DNA from: Emergencia timonensis
GTDB lineage: Bacteria > Bacillota > Clostridia > Peptostreptococcales > Anaerovoracaceae
DNA length: 64,000 nt
Assembly: GCF_900086585.1 (NCBI RefSeq)
Contig: NZ_FLKM01000008.1
Location: 992,001-1,056,000, forward strand
Direction: 5' to 3'
This document shows, in pieces, positions 42,146-50,850 of this stretch. Under the pieces are notes generated by a model. That model saw only the letters and a program-made list of their open reading frames with translations, had not been told where the DNA came from and ran no database searches. Both the position numbers and the translations under genes were made by a program. The stretch's first letter is position 1. Each line of letters begins with the position of its first letter.

Positions 42146-43279
42146 TTAGACCAGCCCGTTGTTTACCAAAAACTTGGCGGCGTTAACCTCATCTTTCAGA
42201 ATGCGGCGAGCGTATTTTGAAAGAAAAATACTGTCGCTGCTTTTGGCGCGCAGACTGTCAGCAATGAACAAGGTTACCGTTCTGCGGTTGGCAATCTTGA
42301 GAATCTCTTTCATTTTGCCTAAAGAGGCAAGGGACTTCAGCGAGGATAGAGACATGTCGATATCCAGATCCATATCGTCATTGGCGGAGATAACCGCCTG
42401 TTCTAACGCCTCGAGAAAACCGTTCTTCCGATATAAGATCAACGGGTCCAGATTAAAAATCTTTGCCGCTACGTCTGCCTGTTTCAGAGTGCGCTTATCG
42501 AATTCATTTTTTGCGAAAGTATAATAGCCGCCATCATATATTTCAAATGTTTTCATGGCATCCAGATAACCGATGCGGAGAATTCTCTTCGTATTTGTGT
42601 GATCAAAGACGAGAAAATCTCCTAGATCCCATTTGCTTTTAATAAAGGTCAGATTTGGCACTTCCTCTAATTCTTCCGGCCTGAAACGTCCGATGGCATC
42701 CAGATAGACAGCGATAACCTCTGTAGCGCCTTTCTCCAGCGCCATGGAAACCGGAAGATTATCCTCATATCCTCCATCGATAAAGTCCTTCCCGTTGATT
42801 TGATGCGTGTGGACTGCCGGGAAAGCCGATGCGCTGGCAGTGATATAATCGTAAAGCTTACCTCTTGGGATATCTTCTTTCCATACATAGTAGGGTTTCA
42901 TGGCAGGAAATTCGACGGTCAGCAATCCGTATTCGATGGGGGAATCACGGACCACGTCTTCATCGATATATTCTCGCATCATTTTCTGCATTCCCGTCGA
43001 TCCAGCGCCTCGGTTGACGACAAATTCTTTTGCAAAGTCCTGAATTTGAGCGTCTGCATCTACGTCAAAAACCATGTCGGTCGCCATTTCCCTCCAAAGA
43101 TTTGTTGTCTTCACCACGTCGCCTTGGACGACCATGGCGCCATTGATGGCACCAACCGAAACACCGACCACAATATCTATTTTAATACCTAATTCGGAAA
43201 GCGCCTGCCAAACTCCACATTGATAAGCGCCGCGGGATCCTCCCCCGCTTAAAACTAATGCAATTTTTCTTTCATTCAT
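42146..43279 (-). CDS. Patatin-like phospholipase
   Basis: A 377-residue lipid acyl hydrolase. The oxyanion loop GGGSRGAYQCG (near residue 12), the nucleophile elbow GVSVG and the catalytic DGG in FIDGGYEDN form the patatin Ser-Asp dyad. The C-terminal 150 residues (helical, LSKYARRILKDEVNAAKFLVNNG) are a tail common in clostridial relatives. Start 43279 follows GGGGG. Upstream, on the same strand, lies a chain of hairpin repeats (43316-43591) whose transcript would be the 5' leader of this gene. Confidence 0.9.
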   Translation of the reverse strand: MNERKIALVLSGGGSRGAYQCGVWQALSELGIKIDIVVGVSVGAINGAMVVQGDVVKTTNLWREMATDMVFDVDADAQIQDFAKEFVVNRGAGSTGMQKMMREYIDEDVVRDSPIEYGLLTVEFPAMKPYYVWKEDIPRGKLYDYITASASAFPAVHTHQINGKDFIDGGYEDNLPVSMALEKGATEVIAVYLDAIGRFRPEELEEVPNLTFIKSKWDLGDFLVFDHTNTKRILRIGYLDAMKTFEIYDGGYYTFAKNEFDKRTLKQADVAAKIFNLDPLILYRKNGFLEALEQAVISANDDMDLDIDMSLSSLKSLASLGKMKEILKIANRRTVTLFIADSLRAKSSDSIFLSKYARRILKDEVNAAKFLVNNGLV

Positions 43280-43315
43280 ATACACAATCCCCCTTTATTT
43301 ATGGTATACTATGAT

Positions 43316-43591
43316 ATTATACCACGACAGTTCCAATAAAAATAGAATTGAATGTCGTGATTCAATGGTTTCTACCCTGCGACAACATATTGCTCAGCAA
43401 TATTCCTACGCTCGCACAGTTCACTCCGCTGTCCGTTCTGCCTAGCCAAGCAAGCTTGGGGCAGAAAGGCAACGTCGTAAGAACGAGAAACCATTATACC
43501 ATGTGCATTCCTTTAAGAAAATAATCGAAGCACATGATTCAATGAACGCTTCTTTGCAGCGAAGCTATAAGATATTTGCGTTCATTATACC
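43316..43591 (-). repeat. Hairpin-ladder array A
   Basis: Four consecutive stem-loops share their arms. Plus-strand pairs are: 43316-43329 with 43353-43366; 43359-43373 with 43486-43500; 43492-43506 with 43530-43544; 43536-43549 with 43578-43591. Every junction carries ATTATACC or GATTCAAT. The two pair with G-U wobbles only in RNA from the minus strand, so each block could pair with its left or right neighbour. The second loop contains the 91-nt module also found in array B. The array fills the 43280-43614 gap between patatin and sirtuin. Confidence 0.85.
43383..43473 (-). repeat. 91-nt module, copy 1
   Basis: Reverse complement of 53978-54068 with about two base differences (near the ATATTGC/GCAATAT loop). 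It holds an inner hairpin TTCTGCC...GGCAGAA with CCAAGC-TT-GCTTGG inside, and a second hairpin at the ATATTGC end. Confidence 0.9.
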
Positions 43592-43614
43592 CTGAAAGGG
43601 AGGTAAATAACAAG

Positions 43615-44340
43615 ATGGATGACAGATTAAAAAAAGTAATTGATGAAAGCGAAAACATCGTTTTTTTTGGCGGCGCCGGTGTATCTACAGAGAGTAATAT
43701 ACCTGATTTTCGTTCCGAAAGCGGGCTCTACCACGCACAGCAGAAGTATGGCAATTCACCAGAAACCATGCTGTCACACACATTTTATAAGAATAATACA
43801 GAGATGTTTTTCAAATATTATAAGGAGAACCTCATTTATCCAGAAGCCCAGCCCAACGATGCACATAAAGCGCTGGCTAAATTGGAGCAAACGGGCAAGC
43901 TGAAAGCGGTGATTACACAGAATATCGATGGTCTTCACCAAAAAGCTGGCAGTGTGAACGTGTACGAACTTCACGGCAGCGTGTTGCGGAATTTTTGTGA
44001 ACGATGCGGCAAATCCTACGATGTAGATTATATTATGGACGAAGCCCATTGCAAACACGGCATTCCGCACTGTGAGTGCGGTGGTATCATCAAGCCGGAC
44101 GTGGTTCTCTACGAAGAGATGCTAAACGAGAACTGTATCCAGGGTGCGGTAGATGCGATTTCAAAGGCAGATACCATGATTATTGGAGGCACTTCCTTAG
44201 TAGTTTATCCAGCAGCAGGCCTGATTAATTACTTTCAAGGTAAAAACTTAGTTCTCATCAATAAGACGCAGACGCCTTATGACGGCAAGGCCAGCCTGGT
44301 GATCTATGATTCCATCGGAAAGGTTATGAGATTAGAATGA
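43615..44340 (+). CDS. cobB: NAD-dependent protein deacylase (sirtuin)
   Basis: A 241-residue sirtuin that removes acyl groups from lysines using NAD+. The NAD-binding GAGVSTESNIPDFRS, the TQNIDGLHQKAG motif, the catalytic His in ELHGSV and four zinc cysteines (CERCG and CHC-type CKHGIPHCECGG) are present. Start 43615 follows AAGGGAGG; upstream codons belong to the hairpin array. It is the first gene of a tight operon with SurE and a lysyltransferase-type protein (ATGA overlaps). Confidence 0.94.
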   Translation: MDDRLKKVIDESENIVFFGGAGVSTESNIPDFRSESGLYHAQQKYGNSPETMLSHTFYKNNTEMFFKYYKENLIYPEAQPNDAHKALAKLEQTGKLKAVITQNIDGLHQKAGSVNVYELHGSVLRNFCERCGKSYDVDYIMDEAHCKHGIPHCECGGIIKPDVVLYEEMLNENCIQGAVDAISKADTMIIGGTSLVVYPAAGLINYFQGKNLVLINKTQTPYDGKASLVIYDSIGKVMRLE

Positions 44341-45089
44341 ATATTTTAGTAGTAAATGATGACGGGATAAATGCACCGGGAATTCAGGCATTGGTACGAG
44401 CTTTGTCGGAAGCTGCGGATGTTTACGTCTGTGCGCCTGACGGGCAGCGGAGCGCCAAGAGTCACTCTGTGACCTTAGGGCAGCCAGTGACCATACAACC
44501 CGTGAATTTTCCTTATGCAAAAGAGGCCTATCAAACCAGCGGATCCCCCGCAGACTGCACCAAAATCGGACTGCAGTTTTTTGAAGAGGCTGGTATCAAA
44601 ATTGACATGGTCTATTCTGGTATTAATATGGGCAGCAACCTGGGACGGGATACTTTATATTCCGGAACCGTGGGGGCTGCAGCAGAAGCGGCTCTCAGTG
44701 GATATCATGCAGTGGCAGTTTCCGCGGATGATCACCAAGCGACACACTTTGACGTTGCTGGTCAACTGGCGGTAGACGTCATGGATAAGGTCTACGGAAA
44801 GATGGACCCCCATACTGTAATTAGTATCAACGTGCCAGATCTGCCAAAAGAAGAAATCAAAGGTGTTAAATTTGTTCCCTTGGGACAGAGATATTATGAT
44901 GATAAATTTCATCTGATTGAAGACAATAAATACGAATTATCAGGACAGCCTGCTGATTTTAAAGACCAGGCAGAGGAGTTCGATGTTACGGCGGTGGCCA
45001 ACCACTATGCTACGATTACGCCGCTGCAATTTGATTTTACGGATTACGAGAATTTAGAAACAGTTAAGAAATGGGGCTTTAATATATGA
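44337..45089 (+). CDS. surE: 5'/3'-nucleotidase SurE
   Basis: A 250-residue metal-dependent nucleotidase. Family marks are the N-terminal NDDGINAPGI (metal-binding Asp-Asp), SAKSHSVTLGQP, SGSPADC and SGINMGSNLGRDTLYSGTVGAA. It dephosphorylates nucleoside monophosphates and is linked to stationary-phase survival in other bacteria. It overlaps both neighbours by ATGA, so the three operon proteins are translationally coupled. Confidence 0.95.
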   Translation: MNILVVNDDGINAPGIQALVRALSEAADVYVCAPDGQRSAKSHSVTLGQPVTIQPVNFPYAKEAYQTSGSPADCTKIGLQFFEEAGIKIDMVYSGINMGSNLGRDTLYSGTVGAAAEAALSGYHAVAVSADDHQATHFDVAGQLAVDVMDKVYGKMDPHTVISINVPDLPKEEIKGVKFVPLGQRYYDDKFHLIEDNKYELSGQPADFKDQAEEFDVTAVANHYATITPLQFDFTDYENLETVKKWGFNI

Positions 45090-46021
45090 ACATTTTCAAA
45101 CATTGTTTTGAAGAATTGACAGAGAAAGATGCAGAAGTACTGAAAGAATATTTCCACGGATTCGATTATCGCGGGGCAGGTTATACCTTCCTGGCCAATT
45201 ATATTTGGCGGAATACCCACTGCTTGTGCTGGGAGGTTATCGGCGATTATCTGTGTATGGCAGGCGCGGACTGTATGATTGGCGATCCCAACGCTATTAT
45301 CTCCATGCCGCTTACGAAAAATGGCGTTTACGAACCAGAGAAACTGCGTGAAACCATTTTGGAAGCAAAACGCAGATTTGATGACAGAAAAATCAAATTT
45401 CTTATTGAATTAGTACCGGGACATATGGTACAATTCTTGGAAAGCGCTTTTCCCGGTGAGATGATATTTGAACATGACAGGGATTCTGACGAGTACGTTT
45501 ATCGGAAGGATAAGATGATTACCCTTAGCGGAAGGGCGCTCCACAAAAAGAAAAATCATCTGAACTATTTTTTGAAAAACTATCAATACGAGACGAAACC
45601 GCTCACTACAGAGATGACTGAGGAAGTTATAGATTTTGTCGTGCAGATGCGTGAGGGCAGAGATTATGATGCGGACGAGATGGAAAGTCTTCGTATGGAA
45701 GAAGAAGCCATTCGTGAAATTATGAAATTTGTGGACAGAAGCGAGGTGTATTCCACAGCGATTTTGATTGACGGCAAGCTGCAGGCCTTTGGCATTGGAG
45801 AAAGATTGAGCGAGGATACTGCAGTTGAACATTTTGAAAAAGCCAATGACGATTTCAGAGGACTTTACCAGGCGATCTGCAGCGAATTCTGCAAAAACCT
45901 ACCGGAAGAAATCGTTTATTTAAATAGAGAAGAGGACATGGGGCTTGAGAATTTGAGACATGCTAAGGAAGCGCTGAAGCCGGACCACATGGAAGAAAAA
46001 TATTCGGGTTGCTTTTTGTAA
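45086..46021 (+). CDS. DUF2156/phosphatidylglycerol lysyltransferase-domain protein
   Basis: A 311-residue cytoplasmic protein with the double-GNAT-like fold of the phosphatidylglycerol lysyltransferase C-terminal domain, without the membrane flippase half. Recognisable stretches are FANYIWRNTHCLCWEVIGDYLCM, cut here, HKKKNHLNYFLKNY, and YQAICSEFCKNLPEEIVYLNREEDMGLENLR in pieces. Stand-alone members are frequent in Clostridia and their acceptor is not established; aminoacyl transfer is possible but unproven. It ends the sirtuin-surE operon. Confidence 0.82.
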   Translation: MNIFKHCFEELTEKDAEVLKEYFHGFDYRGAGYTFLANYIWRNTHCLCWEVIGDYLCMAGADCMIGDPNAIISMPLTKNGVYEPEKLRETILEAKRRFDDRKIKFLIELVPGHMVQFLESAFPGEMIFEHDRDSDEYVYRKDKMITLSGRALHKKKNHLNYFLKNYQYETKPLTTEMTEEVIDFVVQMREGRDYDADEMESLRMEEEAIREIMKFVDRSEVYSTAILIDGKLQAFGIGERLSEDTAVEHFEKANDDFRGLYQAICSEFCKNLPEEIVYLNREEDMGLENLRHAKEALKPDHMEEKYSGCFL

Positions 46022-46119
46022 GTGGATATAGTAGAATAGTATGTGAAGAATTTAACAAATATATAATTATTGTCAATCAGCCAAAATAATGGCTTGTTAA
46101 ATAAAGGAGGTACATATAA

Positions 46120-47304
46120 ATGAAAGAGGTAGTAATCGTAAGCGCAGCCAGAACACCAATCGGAAGCTTTGGGGGATCACTGAAAGGCGTTTCAGCAAGA
46201 ACTTTGGGTGCAATCGCTATTAAAGCGGCAGTTGAAAGAGCTGGAATCAAACCAGAGATGGTTGATGAGGTAATCATGGGCTGCGTATTACAGGGCGGAT
46301 TAGGCCAGAACGTTTCAAGACAGATGTCTCTTGATGCTGGTTTGCCAAACGAAGTTCCTACAATGACAATAAACAAGGTTTGCGGTTCTGGACTTAGAGC
46401 TGTTGAACTGGCTGCACAGATCATCAAAGCTGGCGATGCTGATATCGTAATCGCTGGTGGTGCTGAGAACATGTCTGCATCTTCTTACGCTATGCCTGCA
46501 GCAAGATGGGGCGCAAGAATGAACAACACACAGATGGTAGACATGATGGTAAACGATGGACTTTGGGATGCATTTAACAACTACCACATGGGTATGACTG
46601 CTGAGAACATTGTTGAACAGTGGGGTCTGACAAGAGAAGAATTAGATGAGTTTGCACTTGCTTCACAGCAGAAGGCTGAAGCTGCAATCAAAGCTGGCAA
46701 ATTCAAAGATGAAATCGTTCCGGTTGAAATTCCACAGAGAAAAGGCGATCCAATCGTATTTGATACTGATGAACACCCTAAGTTCGGTTCCACAATTGAA
46801 AAGCTTGCGAAGCTGAAACCTGCTTTCAAGAGAGACGGCGGAATTGTTACTGCAGCTAACGCTTCTGGTATCAATGATGCTGGTGCGGCTCTAGTAGTAA
46901 TGTCCAAAGAAAAGGCTGACGAGTTAGGACTGAAGCCTCTTTGCTCAATTAAAGCATATGCATCTGCAGGTGTTGACCCTAAGATCATGGGTATCGGACC
47001 TGTACCTTCTTCACAGAAAGCATTAGAAAAGGCTGGACTTAAGATCGAGGACATGGACTTAATCGAAGCAAATGAAGCTTTCGCAGCACAGTCTGTAGCA
47101 GTAGGTAAGGACCTTGGCATCGACCCAGAAAAGCTCAACGTAAACGGTGGCGCAATCGCGCTTGGACACCCGATCGGAGCTTCCGGAGCTAGAATCCTCA
47201 TCACTCTGATTTACGAGATGCAGAAGAGAGCAGACGCAAAATATGGTCTGGCTGCATTATGTATCGGCGGCGGTATGGGAACTGCTATGGTTGTTGAAAA
47301 ATAA
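46120..47304 (+). CDS. thlA: Acetyl-CoA C-acetyltransferase (thiolase)
   Basis: A 394-residue thiolase that condenses two acetyl-CoA to acetoacetyl-CoA, or the reverse. The acyl-accepting Cys is in [12 protein letters not shown], the general-base His in [17 protein letters not shown] and the second Cys in [10 protein letters not shown]. Codon use is more A/T-ending and restricted than in neighbours, as expected for a highly expressed central enzyme. AAAGGAGG precedes the start, and a clean terminator follows at 47323-47354. It is a single gene feeding butyrate-type or ketone-body metabolism. Confidence 0.95.
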   Translation: MKEVVIVSAARTPIGSFGGSLKGVSARTLGAIAIKAAVERAGIKPEMVDEVIMGCVLQGGLGQNVSRQMSLDAGLPNEVPTMTINKVCGSGLRAVELAAQIIKAGDADIVIAGGAENMSASSYAMPAARWGARMNNTQMVDMMVNDGLWDAFNNYHMGMTAENIVEQWGLTREELDEFALASQQKAEAAIKAGKFKDEIVPVEIPQRKGDPIVFDTDEHPKFGSTIEKLAKLKPAFKRDGGIVTAANASGINDAGAALVVMSKEKADELGLKPLCSIKAYASAGVDPKIMGIGPVPSSQKALEKAGLKIEDMDLIEANEAFAAQSVAVGKDLGIDPEKLNVNGGAIALGHPIGASGARILITLIYEMQKRADAKYGLAALCIGGGMGTAMVVEK

Positions 47305-47322
47305 GATAAAATGAATTAAAAG

Positions 47323-47354
47323 AAAGACCCGTTTCATTTGATGCGGGTCTTTTT
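47323..47354 (+). terminator. Terminator of the thiolase gene
   Basis: AAAGACCCG (47323-47331) pairs with CGGGTCTTT (47344-47352), then T-run. Confidence 0.9.
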
Positions 47355-47396
47355 ATGGTACTGTAAATTATCGTGTGAGTACTGAACCGAAAAATA

Positions 47397-47446
47397 AGAG
47401 CACTCTGGCTAAGAATAATGATATGCTACCTGAAAGTGCTCTTTTT
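47397..47446 (+). terminator. Second hairpin with T-run
   Basis: AAGAGCACT (47397-47405) pairs with AGTGCTCTT (47435-47443), followed by five T. It lies 45 bp after the thiolase terminator with no gene between; it may be a backup terminator or the end of a small transcript. Confidence 0.65.
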
Positions 47447-47493
47447 GATTGAGTCCATCCCTTGTATTATTTTGTCAGAGAATTAGAAAAACT

Positions 47494-47544
47494 GTTGTCG
47501 TACAACAAATATGACTTGACAACAAGCACAAATGGTGGCATAAT
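47494..47544 (+). promoter_or_regulatory. Promoter and dyads of the mutase block
   Basis: TTGACA (47516-47521), a 17-nt spacer and TGGCATAAT (extended -10, CATAAT at 47539-47544). A GTTGT-CGT-ACAAC dyad (47494-47506) and CTTGACAACAAG (47515-47526, over the -35) could be regulator sites. The 47305-47610 gap holds only the two hairpins and this promoter. Confidence 0.75.
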
Positions 47545-47610
47545 GATAAAAAAATAACTATTGAATGGAACGCAAACAGAGAGCGGAGATCTCAGACAAG
47601 AGGTAAGCAG

Positions 47611-48993
47611 ATGAAACATGCGATTACGGTAGATTTTGGCAGTACCTTTACTAAAATTGTTGTGATAGATTTAGAAGAGAGAGAAATATTGCTGAGTGAC
47701 AGGGTCGCTTCCAGTGTGGGAACTGATGCGGCAATTGGTTTGAACCGTTGTTTCCAGCTGGCAGAGACAGTGATCGGTCATGAAGCATTTGAAAAAGCAG
47801 TAAAATTAGCCTCGTCCAGTGCAGCTGGCGGTCTGCGGATGTCTGTGATTGGTCTGACTAATTCGCTGAGTACCCTGGCCGGAAAATCAGCAGCTCTTGG
47901 CGCCGGTGGAAAAATCATTGCGAATTACAGCGGTCTTATGACGGGAGAAAAGGTGAAAGACCTGGAAGGAAGTAAAACGGAGATTGTTCTTCTATGTGGC
48001 GGCTACGAGCGAGGGAATACTTCGATGGTATGGAAAAATACGCAGATGCTGGCTCATTCGAGCGTACAAGTGCCCATCATTTATTCTGGCAATTCTGCTC
48101 TCGGCAAAGATGTCCGAAAGACCCTGACGGCACACGGAAAACAATGTTTCACTGTAGAAAACATCATCCCCGAGTTAGGGGCGCTCAACGTAGAACCGAC
48201 CCAGAATGTCATCAGAAATTTGTTCTTAGAACGTATCACTGATATGAAGGGATTTCGGAACGTAAAACGAGCGTTTGACAATCAATTTGTTCCTACACCT
48301 GTGGCGGTTTTGACGGCCGGAGAATTGTTGAACAAAGGGACTGACAGCTGTCAGGGCTTGGGACCGTTGATGATTGTAGATGTGGGCGGCGCGACTACAG
48401 ATGTTTACTCTTTCAACGAAAACAAAAGTTATGAAGGCGCGAAGCTGGTAGGTCTTGCAGAACCCTTTGGAAAACGGACAGTGGAGGGTGATTTGGGAAT
48501 GAGGGAAACTTCCAGCGGTGTGATGAAAGAAAATGATGTAGATGCCGTAATCAGTGCGTTGGCAATTACAGAAGATCAACTTCGAGAAGCCGTTGACAAT
48601 CGAACGCAGAATACAGATTTTCTGCCGGATAATGAATTAGAAAAGCACATAGATGATATGATTGCAAAAGCTGCGGTATATGCAGCAAGCAGGCGGCATA
48701 CAGGAAAAGTGATGCCCTCCTACAACAAGTCGTGTCAGAATATTCAGGTAGGTAAAAATATATCTGAGGTATCAAAGGTCATCGGTACAGGCGGAATTCT
48801 GGTACATAATCCTAATCCTTCAGAAATTTTGAAGGCGGTAGAGAGGGACAGCGCAGACAAGGGCATCCTACTGCCTGAGGCCATTGAACCTTATTTGGAC
48901 ACAGAATATGTTCTATTTGCAGCAGGTCTGCTAAAGGAAATAGATGAAGATGCAGCAATTGAAATAATGATGAAAAGCATAAGACGATGTTAG
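47611..48993 (+). CDS. MutL/GlmL-family chaperone ATPase of a B12 mutase
   Basis: A 460-residue ASKHA-fold ATPase. Phosphate-binding loops are visible at VDFGSTFTKIVVID (residues 7-20) and MIVDVGGATTDVYSF (about 254-268). These proteins (GlmL in the glutamate mutase operon) are thought to protect or reactivate adenosylcobalamin mutases. It lies directly upstream of the mutase gene (18 bp), the same order as in clostridial glutamate and 2-methyleneglutarate mutase loci. AAGAGG precedes the start. The C-terminal helical part is complete. Confidence 0.92.
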   Translation: MKHAITVDFGSTFTKIVVIDLEEREILLSDRVASSVGTDAAIGLNRCFQLAETVIGHEAFEKAVKLASSSAAGGLRMSVIGLTNSLSTLAGKSAALGAGGKIIANYSGLMTGEKVKDLEGSKTEIVLLCGGYERGNTSMVWKNTQMLAHSSVQVPIIYSGNSALGKDVRKTLTAHGKQCFTVENIIPELGALNVEPTQNVIRNLFLERITDMKGFRNVKRAFDNQFVPTPVAVLTAGELLNKGTDSCQGLGPLMIVDVGGATTDVYSFNENKSYEGAKLVGLAEPFGKRTVEGDLGMRETSSGVMKENDVDAVISALAITEDQLREAVDNRTQNTDFLPDNELEKHIDDMIAKAAVYAASRRHTGKVMPSYNKSCQNIQVGKNISEVSKVIGTGGILVHNPNPSEILKAVERDSADKGILLPEAIEPYLDTEYVLFAAGLLKEIDEDAAIEIMMKSIRRC

Positions 48994-49011
48994 TCAATGC
49001 GGGAGGTTAAC

Positions 49012-50766
49012 ATGGAATTGAAGTTTAAGTGGAAGTTTAATATTAAAGACTTGCCTGACATGGGGACGTTAAATCATGAGATCGACGGGATTGCAAAGAA
49101 TGTGACCATCGGCAGGACTCTGTTCATGGAAAAGTTCGGAGTTTCTTCCGAACGGGAATACAAGGAACGGATGATGAAAGAGAAGAAGGTCATGAAGCAC
49201 TCAGCCGTCGGCCTGAATTCCTGGCAGGCACAGGAAGAGGGGCTGGAAAAGATTTACGACGAGCTGACGAAATCCGGTTCTTATATCGACCGTTATGGCG
49301 CCTGTCTGGACTGGGTCATGGGCGTGCCGGAAGAACATCGCAGCAAGATACAGCCGGGATCAGGGCTGATTTTGAAAAACGAGGATGAATGGGCGCGTCT
49401 CGGTCAGGTGGTGCCTGTCCAGCCTCATCTGGGCGACCACATCATCGGTTCACTGAATTCACTGCAGAATACGATGCTGGGGCTGAAGGCCGGTGTTACG
49501 ACTATTGGAAACATCTCACACTACTATACATACGAATACCCCGGTTTAGATATGGAGGAGTATCGGACCATAGACATGGTCAAGGCGATCGGTCTGATGG
49601 CAAGATTAAGTGATCAGGGTACCATCATCCACTCGAACCTCGACGATGGTTTCGGCGCACAGTTCCATGACCTGGCGAACTTAGTGGGATATGCAAAGCT
49701 GGAAAGATATATCTGTGAAGACCTCTTAGGCGCTAGGGTAGGTCATTGCTTCGGCAATCTGTTTAACGATCCTATGATCAGGATTATCTTTAACAGTGCA
49801 ATGGGTAAGATTAATACTTACCATACTCCTGGTTCGATGATTTATGGGAATACCATTGATTTCTCTTATAATATGCCGAAGAACTACGGCGCGGTAACTT
49901 CATATGCCATGGCAGATGCAATCGGCCAGATGATCTGTCCAAGCGGTCACGCGATTACGCCGATTCCTGTGACAGAAGCCATCAGGGTTCCTGCCATAGA
50001 CGAGATCATCGATGCCCACAATACTGTAGATATGGCCATTGAATCGGCTAAATATTATAAGGATTACGTTGACGTGCAGCGAGTGGAAGCGGAGGCCGAT
50101 ATACTGGTCGCTTGCGGCAATATCTTCTTTGAGCGAGTTCTCAACGGACTGGACGAACAAAACATCGATATCACCCACCCGGGCGAAGTGCTGGCAGCCC
50201 TCAAGGCCATCGGCGTTACACAGCTGGAGACCAACTTTGGCGTAGGCAGGAAAGATGCGGAGGCCATGAGAGGCAGAATTCCTGTCAGACCGACGTCTAT
50301 TGTAAAGGAAATTGACCGGCAGCAGACCACTATCATTAACGGGATCGACGGATTGGATAAACAGCCGTTAAAGGGGGTCAATGTCATCGTCGCTTCGACA
50401 GACGTTCACGAATTCGGCAAAGAGATCAGCAAAACCGTGCTGCAGAAAGCTGGAGCAGAGGTGTTCGATCTCGGCACAAATGTAGCAATTGCAGAACTGG
50501 GCGATACAGTCATTGAAACAGAAAGCCGTGCAGTATTAATTAGTACCTATAATGGAATTGCTTTCAGCTTTGGCGAAGAAATGGTCAAGACGTTCAGGAA
50601 CCTGGGTATCAACGTACCGATCGTCATGGGCGGCAGATTAAACGAGCCAATGGATGGCAGTGACTTACCTGTTGACGTTGCAGACCGATTGGCAGCTATG
50701 GGAATTAATGTCGATAATGACATTGATAAAATCGTTGATTATTTAGTTAAAGTTTTAGATCTTTAA
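49012..50766 (+). CDS. Adenosylcobalamin-dependent carbon-skeleton mutase, catalytic and B12 domains fused
   Basis: A 584-residue protein. The first ~445 residues look like a TIM-barrel mutase domain rich in His/Gly strands (QPHLGDHIIGSLNS, GNISHYYTYEYPG, SNLDDGFGAQFHD, ARVGHCFGN). Residues about 452-584 are a B12-binding Rossmann domain with D464-V-H466-E-F-G469, the DxHxxG base-off/His-on signature. Size and order resemble 2-methyleneglutarate mutase of nicotinate fermenters, and the adjacent MutL supports a mutase, but no other nicotinate-pathway gene is here, so the substrate is open. Glutamate mutase differs by having two separate chains. Start 49012 follows GGGAGG. Confidence 0.85.
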   Translation: MELKFKWKFNIKDLPDMGTLNHEIDGIAKNVTIGRTLFMEKFGVSSEREYKERMMKEKKVMKHSAVGLNSWQAQEEGLEKIYDELTKSGSYIDRYGACLDWVMGVPEEHRSKIQPGSGLILKNEDEWARLGQVVPVQPHLGDHIIGSLNSLQNTMLGLKAGVTTIGNISHYYTYEYPGLDMEEYRTIDMVKAIGLMARLSDQGTIIHSNLDDGFGAQFHDLANLVGYAKLERYICEDLLGARVGHCFGNLFNDPMIRIIFNSAMGKINTYHTPGSMIYGNTIDFSYNMPKNYGAVTSYAMADAIGQMICPSGHAITPIPVTEAIRVPAIDEIIDAHNTVDMAIESAKYYKDYVDVQRVEAEADILVACGNIFFERVLNGLDEQNIDITHPGEVLAALKAIGVTQLETNFGVGRKDAEAMRGRIPVRPTSIVKEIDRQQTTIINGIDGLDKQPLKGVNVIVASTDVHEFGKEISKTVLQKAGAEVFDLGTNVAIAELGDTVIETESRAVLISTYNGIAFSFGEEMVKTFRNLGINVPIVMGGRLNEPMDGSDLPVDVADRLAAMGINVDNDIDKIVDYLVKVLDL

Positions 50767-50850
50767 CTGATTAATTATAATAGGGGACGGGATTAGACGC
50801 ATCAACTATATTTTTATGTCTCGATGGTAAGAGGCAGAGAGGAGTGAATT

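Noticed and set aside
47611..50766. Glutamate mutase assignment
   Set aside because: Glutamate mutase has separate E and S chains and recognisable E-chain sequence; here the domains are fused and the N-terminal sequence does not resemble it by eye.
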